Assembly (NCBI GenBank): GCA_933822405.4
Contig: CAKOGP040001869.1
Span: 640,816 to 704,815 of the forward strand
Source: Cylindrotheca closterium
Taxonomy: Eukaryota; Bacillariophyta; Bacillariophyceae; Bacillariales; Bacillariaceae
DNA length: 64,000 nt
Direction of reading: 5' to 3'
Below the pieces are notes generated by a model. The model was not told where the DNA came from, did not search any database, and saw nothing but the letters and a program-made list of their open reading frames with translations. Of the stretch, positions 61,874 through 64,000 are shown one piece after another; positions within the stretch are counted from its first letter, which is position 1; the number at the start of each line of letters is the position of its first letter. The translations under genes and the position numbers were made by a program.

Positions 61874-63025
61874 ATGGTCAGTCTCGAAACTACTCTCGCC
61901 GGAATCCCATTGAAAACCTGTGTCTACAATGCATCAGGTCCTCGATCTGGAAACTCTTCCGCCTTGGCCAAAGTGGCTGCCTCCAGATCGGGTGCTATTT
62001 TGGCAAAATCTGCAACCGTTTCCTCTCAGAACGGTAACCCACAGCCGCGTACCTGGCACAGCCCTGACGACAAGGCATCCATGAACTCGGAAGGTCTTCC
62101 AAACAATGGAATCGACTATTACATTGAGAGTTCAACCATTGAAGAGACCCTTGCTGGTTGCAAAGAAGGATCCACCAAGCCATACATGGTCAGTATCTCA
62201 GGAAAGACATTGGATGACAACTTGGCCATGTTGGACAAGATTAATACTTCCCCCGCGAATATTCCTCTGGTGGAACTCAACTTGGCATGTCCCAATGTCA
62301 TTGGAAAGCCCATTATCGCCTACGACTTTGACCAATTGAAAATGATTTTGAAAACAATCCAATCCAAGAAATACAAGGTCAAGCTGGGTCTCAAGTTGCC
62401 CCCTTATCTGGACAGCAAGCATTTGTCACAAGCAGCCGCTATTATTAATGAATATTCGAGTATGGTGAGCTATGTAGCTAGCATCAATACCATTGGAAAT
62501 GCTCTTTCGGTGGATCCAGTCTCTGAAGCCCCATTTATTTCCTCCAACAATGGTCTAGCTGGCCTGAGCGGACCAGCGGTCAAGTACACGGCTCTTGCCA
62601 ATGTTCGCCAAATGCGAGAGCAATTGGACAAATCTATTGATGTCGTTGGCGTTGGAGGAATTGAAAGCGGAACGGATGTTTTCCTGTTCCTCCTCTGTGG
62701 AGCTACTGCTGTTCAAGTTGGAACCTGCCATTGGAAGGAAGGCGCCACATGTTTTGATCGCATCTGCAACGAGCTAGAAACAATTTTGCAAGAAAAAGGA
62801 TATTCCAGTGTCCAGGATGTGATTGGACAGCTCAAGCCATGGTCCAAGGAGGGTGCGGCCAAATCACGAGCCGCCAAGAAGCTAGAGACTGGAGGATCTG
62901 CTGGGGCAACCAAGACTGCAAATGGGAGTAGCGACTTTGCCAAGATGTTGAACAACATTCTGTTGGTAGTGATTGCGATTCTATTGGCGGATAAGTTTGG
63001 AGTCTTGCAGTCACCAACCGAGTAA
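61874..63025 (+). CDS. Dihydroorotate dehydrogenase, family 1A, with C-terminal anchor
   Basis: One exon, 383 residues, start at 61874. It follows family-1A dihydroorotate dehydrogenases: NASGPRSGNSSALAKVAASR near the N-terminus, SATVSSQNGNPQPR, NSEGLPNNGIDYY, the loop LVELNLACPNVIGKPIIAYDF with the catalytic Cys 139, LGLKLPPYLD with the Lys/Pro pair, and the FMN-binding IDVVGVGGIESGTDVFLFLLCGA and VQVGT. Family 1A uses fumarate as acceptor and is soluble; it is the kinetoplastid and yeast Ura1 type, not the ubiquinone-linked family 2. After residue ~320 there is a Lys/Ala linker and a membrane segment (MLNNILLVVIAILLADKFGV) near the end, an addition not found in typical 1A enzymes. It makes orotate in pyrimidine synthesis. 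Confidence 0.92.
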   Translation: MVSLETTLAGIPLKTCVYNASGPRSGNSSALAKVAASRSGAILAKSATVSSQNGNPQPRTWHSPDDKASMNSEGLPNNGIDYYIESSTIEETLAGCKEGSTKPYMVSISGKTLDDNLAMLDKINTSPANIPLVELNLACPNVIGKPIIAYDFDQLKMILKTIQSKKYKVKLGLKLPPYLDSKHLSQAAAIINEYSSMVSYVASINTIGNALSVDPVSEAPFISSNNGLAGLSGPAVKYTALANVRQMREQLDKSIDVVGVGGIESGTDVFLFLLCGATAVQVGTCHWKEGATCFDRICNELETILQEKGYSSVQDVIGQLKPWSKEGAAKSRAAKKLETGGSAGATKTANGSSDFAKMLNNILLVVIAILLADKFGVLQSPTE

Positions 63026-63167
63026 ACGAGGCATTCATATATTGTTCATGTAAATCAATAGCCTGGTACTAGGTCCTGGCAGTCTTATTATATAGTTTTG
63101 AAGAAAGTCTACTACAGTATGTTGTTTATGATTTTTAGATGAATTGTGTATTGATTAATTCCGATCA

Positions 63168-63775
63168 CTATACTCCAAAGCTAGATCCGCAGCCACATGA
63201 CTCCTCAGCATTGGGGTTGAAAAATTTGAAACTATGACGAACAGAGTAAAGGTTAAGTGACAGCAATGGATGAATGAAAGCATGAAAGAACGAATGAATG
63301 AATCGAAGATGAATTATCTTCCTTATCCATGTGTTCCATGCATATAGACTTACCCTCCTCCAATCAGTTCATCGGAATAATCTAGTTCCAATCCATACAA
63401 ATAAAGCATCGACTTGGCATCGACGACGCACTTGATTTTCTCCGCTTCATATTCATCCACAGCATCGTCTTCTTCAATCGCATCTTCGGTAGAGAAATCC
63501 ATGACATAACTCAAACCGGAGCAACCACCGTTTCGAACTCCCATTCTAAGGACTAGATTGTCGGTCTTTTCCTTTTCCCGCAATTCCCGTAGTCGCTTCA
63601 TGGCTTTGGGTTTAATGACAACAACAGCATCTTCCGGAACCGAATAGTCCACTGCATCTTCCACATCTGATGGTGCGGATTGCAATTGACGAGAGACACC
63701 AGCAGGCGCAGATGGCATCAAGAACGATGCGCTCAATTGAAGAAGAGAGAGAATTAATATGGTAGTGTATTTCAT
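63168..63775 (-). CDS. HesB/SufA-type Fe-S cluster assembly protein, plastid-type leader (2 exons)
   Basis: Exons 63775-63354 and 63231-63168 (intron 122 nt) join at IGG|GFKFFNPNAE to 161 residues. The leader is MKYTTILILSLLQLSASFLMPSAP (split: signal ILILSLLQLSASF, Phe 19 at the cleavage site), the diatom plastid signature. The domain starts near 50 (VVVIKPKAMKRLRELR) and contains the three A-type cysteines: GGCSGL (Cys 85), then CGC (Cys 153 and 155) in ESCGCGSSF. A-type carriers accept and pass on Fe-S clusters. Plastid location suggests SufA, so it would serve plastid [2Fe-2S]/[4Fe-4S] maturation. Start at 63775 was chosen for the leader; an earlier start at 63922 lacks it. Confidence 0.9.
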
Positions 63776-64000
63776 TGTCTCAAGTAGTGCAAAAGTGAAC
63801 GATTGAAGTTGCGTGTTTCGATCGATTGTTTGGTGCGTGCTGGAAGTGTTGCCTTCGCATGTTCGAATGGTTCTCAAGTGGCTTGTAGGTCCCGCAGCCA
63901 CGAGCGGGTAGAACCCGACCATAAGGTACAGAGGTAGTCACAATGTCATCATAGTTCAAGGATGACAATTTCACAGGTGAAGAAAGTTTGACAAAGACTC

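Overview
This is nuclear DNA from a photosynthetic stramenopile, most likely a pennate diatom. Genes sit close together on both strands. Introns are short (mostly 60-160 nt) with GT..AG ends. Several proteins begin with a signal peptide followed by the Phe-containing cleavage motif of diatom plastid pre-proteins. Many of the remaining genes are low-complexity families of the kind seen in diatoms. The species cannot be told from the sequence.

Layout. 1-4.0 kb: the end of a short-chain dehydrogenase, a small membrane protein and three tandem U1-type zinc-finger paralogues. 4.7-14.8 kb: ammonium transporter, F-box/RCC1 protein, F-box/LRR-like protein, a hemerythrin-like protein, a Pol epsilon/CHRAC histone-fold subunit, a small plastid membrane protein and an N-myristoylated CAMK kinase. 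15.2-25.6 kb: a 738-residue membrane protein, a decayed leucine-rich-repeat gene, a 1010-residue disordered protein, a chlorophyllase-like hydrolase, a tail-anchored protein and a T1/BTB protein. 26-37.5 kb: FG-nucleoporin, secretory coiled-coil protein, Golgi-type glycosyltransferase, secreted protein and SEC23. 38-48.8 kb: FCP1/SCP-type phosphatase, LRR membrane protein, two tRNA-Cys genes, a PGPGW-like protein, a plastid-type gene with an in-frame TGA, a signal-peptide-bearing proteasome alpha-like protein and a mutarotase-like membrane protein. 49.5-64 kb: an RS-rich protein, an EME1/MMS4-like nuclease subunit, a plastid SpoU methyltransferase, a thioredoxin/PDI gene inside a 4-kb inverted repeat, a family-1A dihydroorotate dehydrogenase and a plastid HesB/SufA-type Fe-S protein.

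The most unusual observation is at 42.54-42.88 kb. Two 90-nt arms in inverted orientation each contain a complete tRNA-Cys(GCA) in circularly permuted order: the 3' half (positions 39-73), a 9-nt spacer, the 5' half (1-38), then a T6 Pol III terminator. The arms differ at only two bases, and both lie in the spacer that would be removed. Other notable points are a 16-nt microexon carrying the PDI active site, the 4-kb inverted repeat centred on that gene, a C-terminal module shared by the zinc-finger family and the decayed LRR gene, and a proteasome alpha-type domain behind a signal peptide.

The genes do not form one pathway; this is ordinary eukaryotic mixed content. Plastid genes, secretory genes (SEC23, glycosyltransferase, secreted proteins) and nuclear genes (nucleoporin, POLE3, EME1) are interspersed. 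Exon joins were placed by eye from splice motifs, reading-frame continuity and protein-family sense; no transcript data were available.
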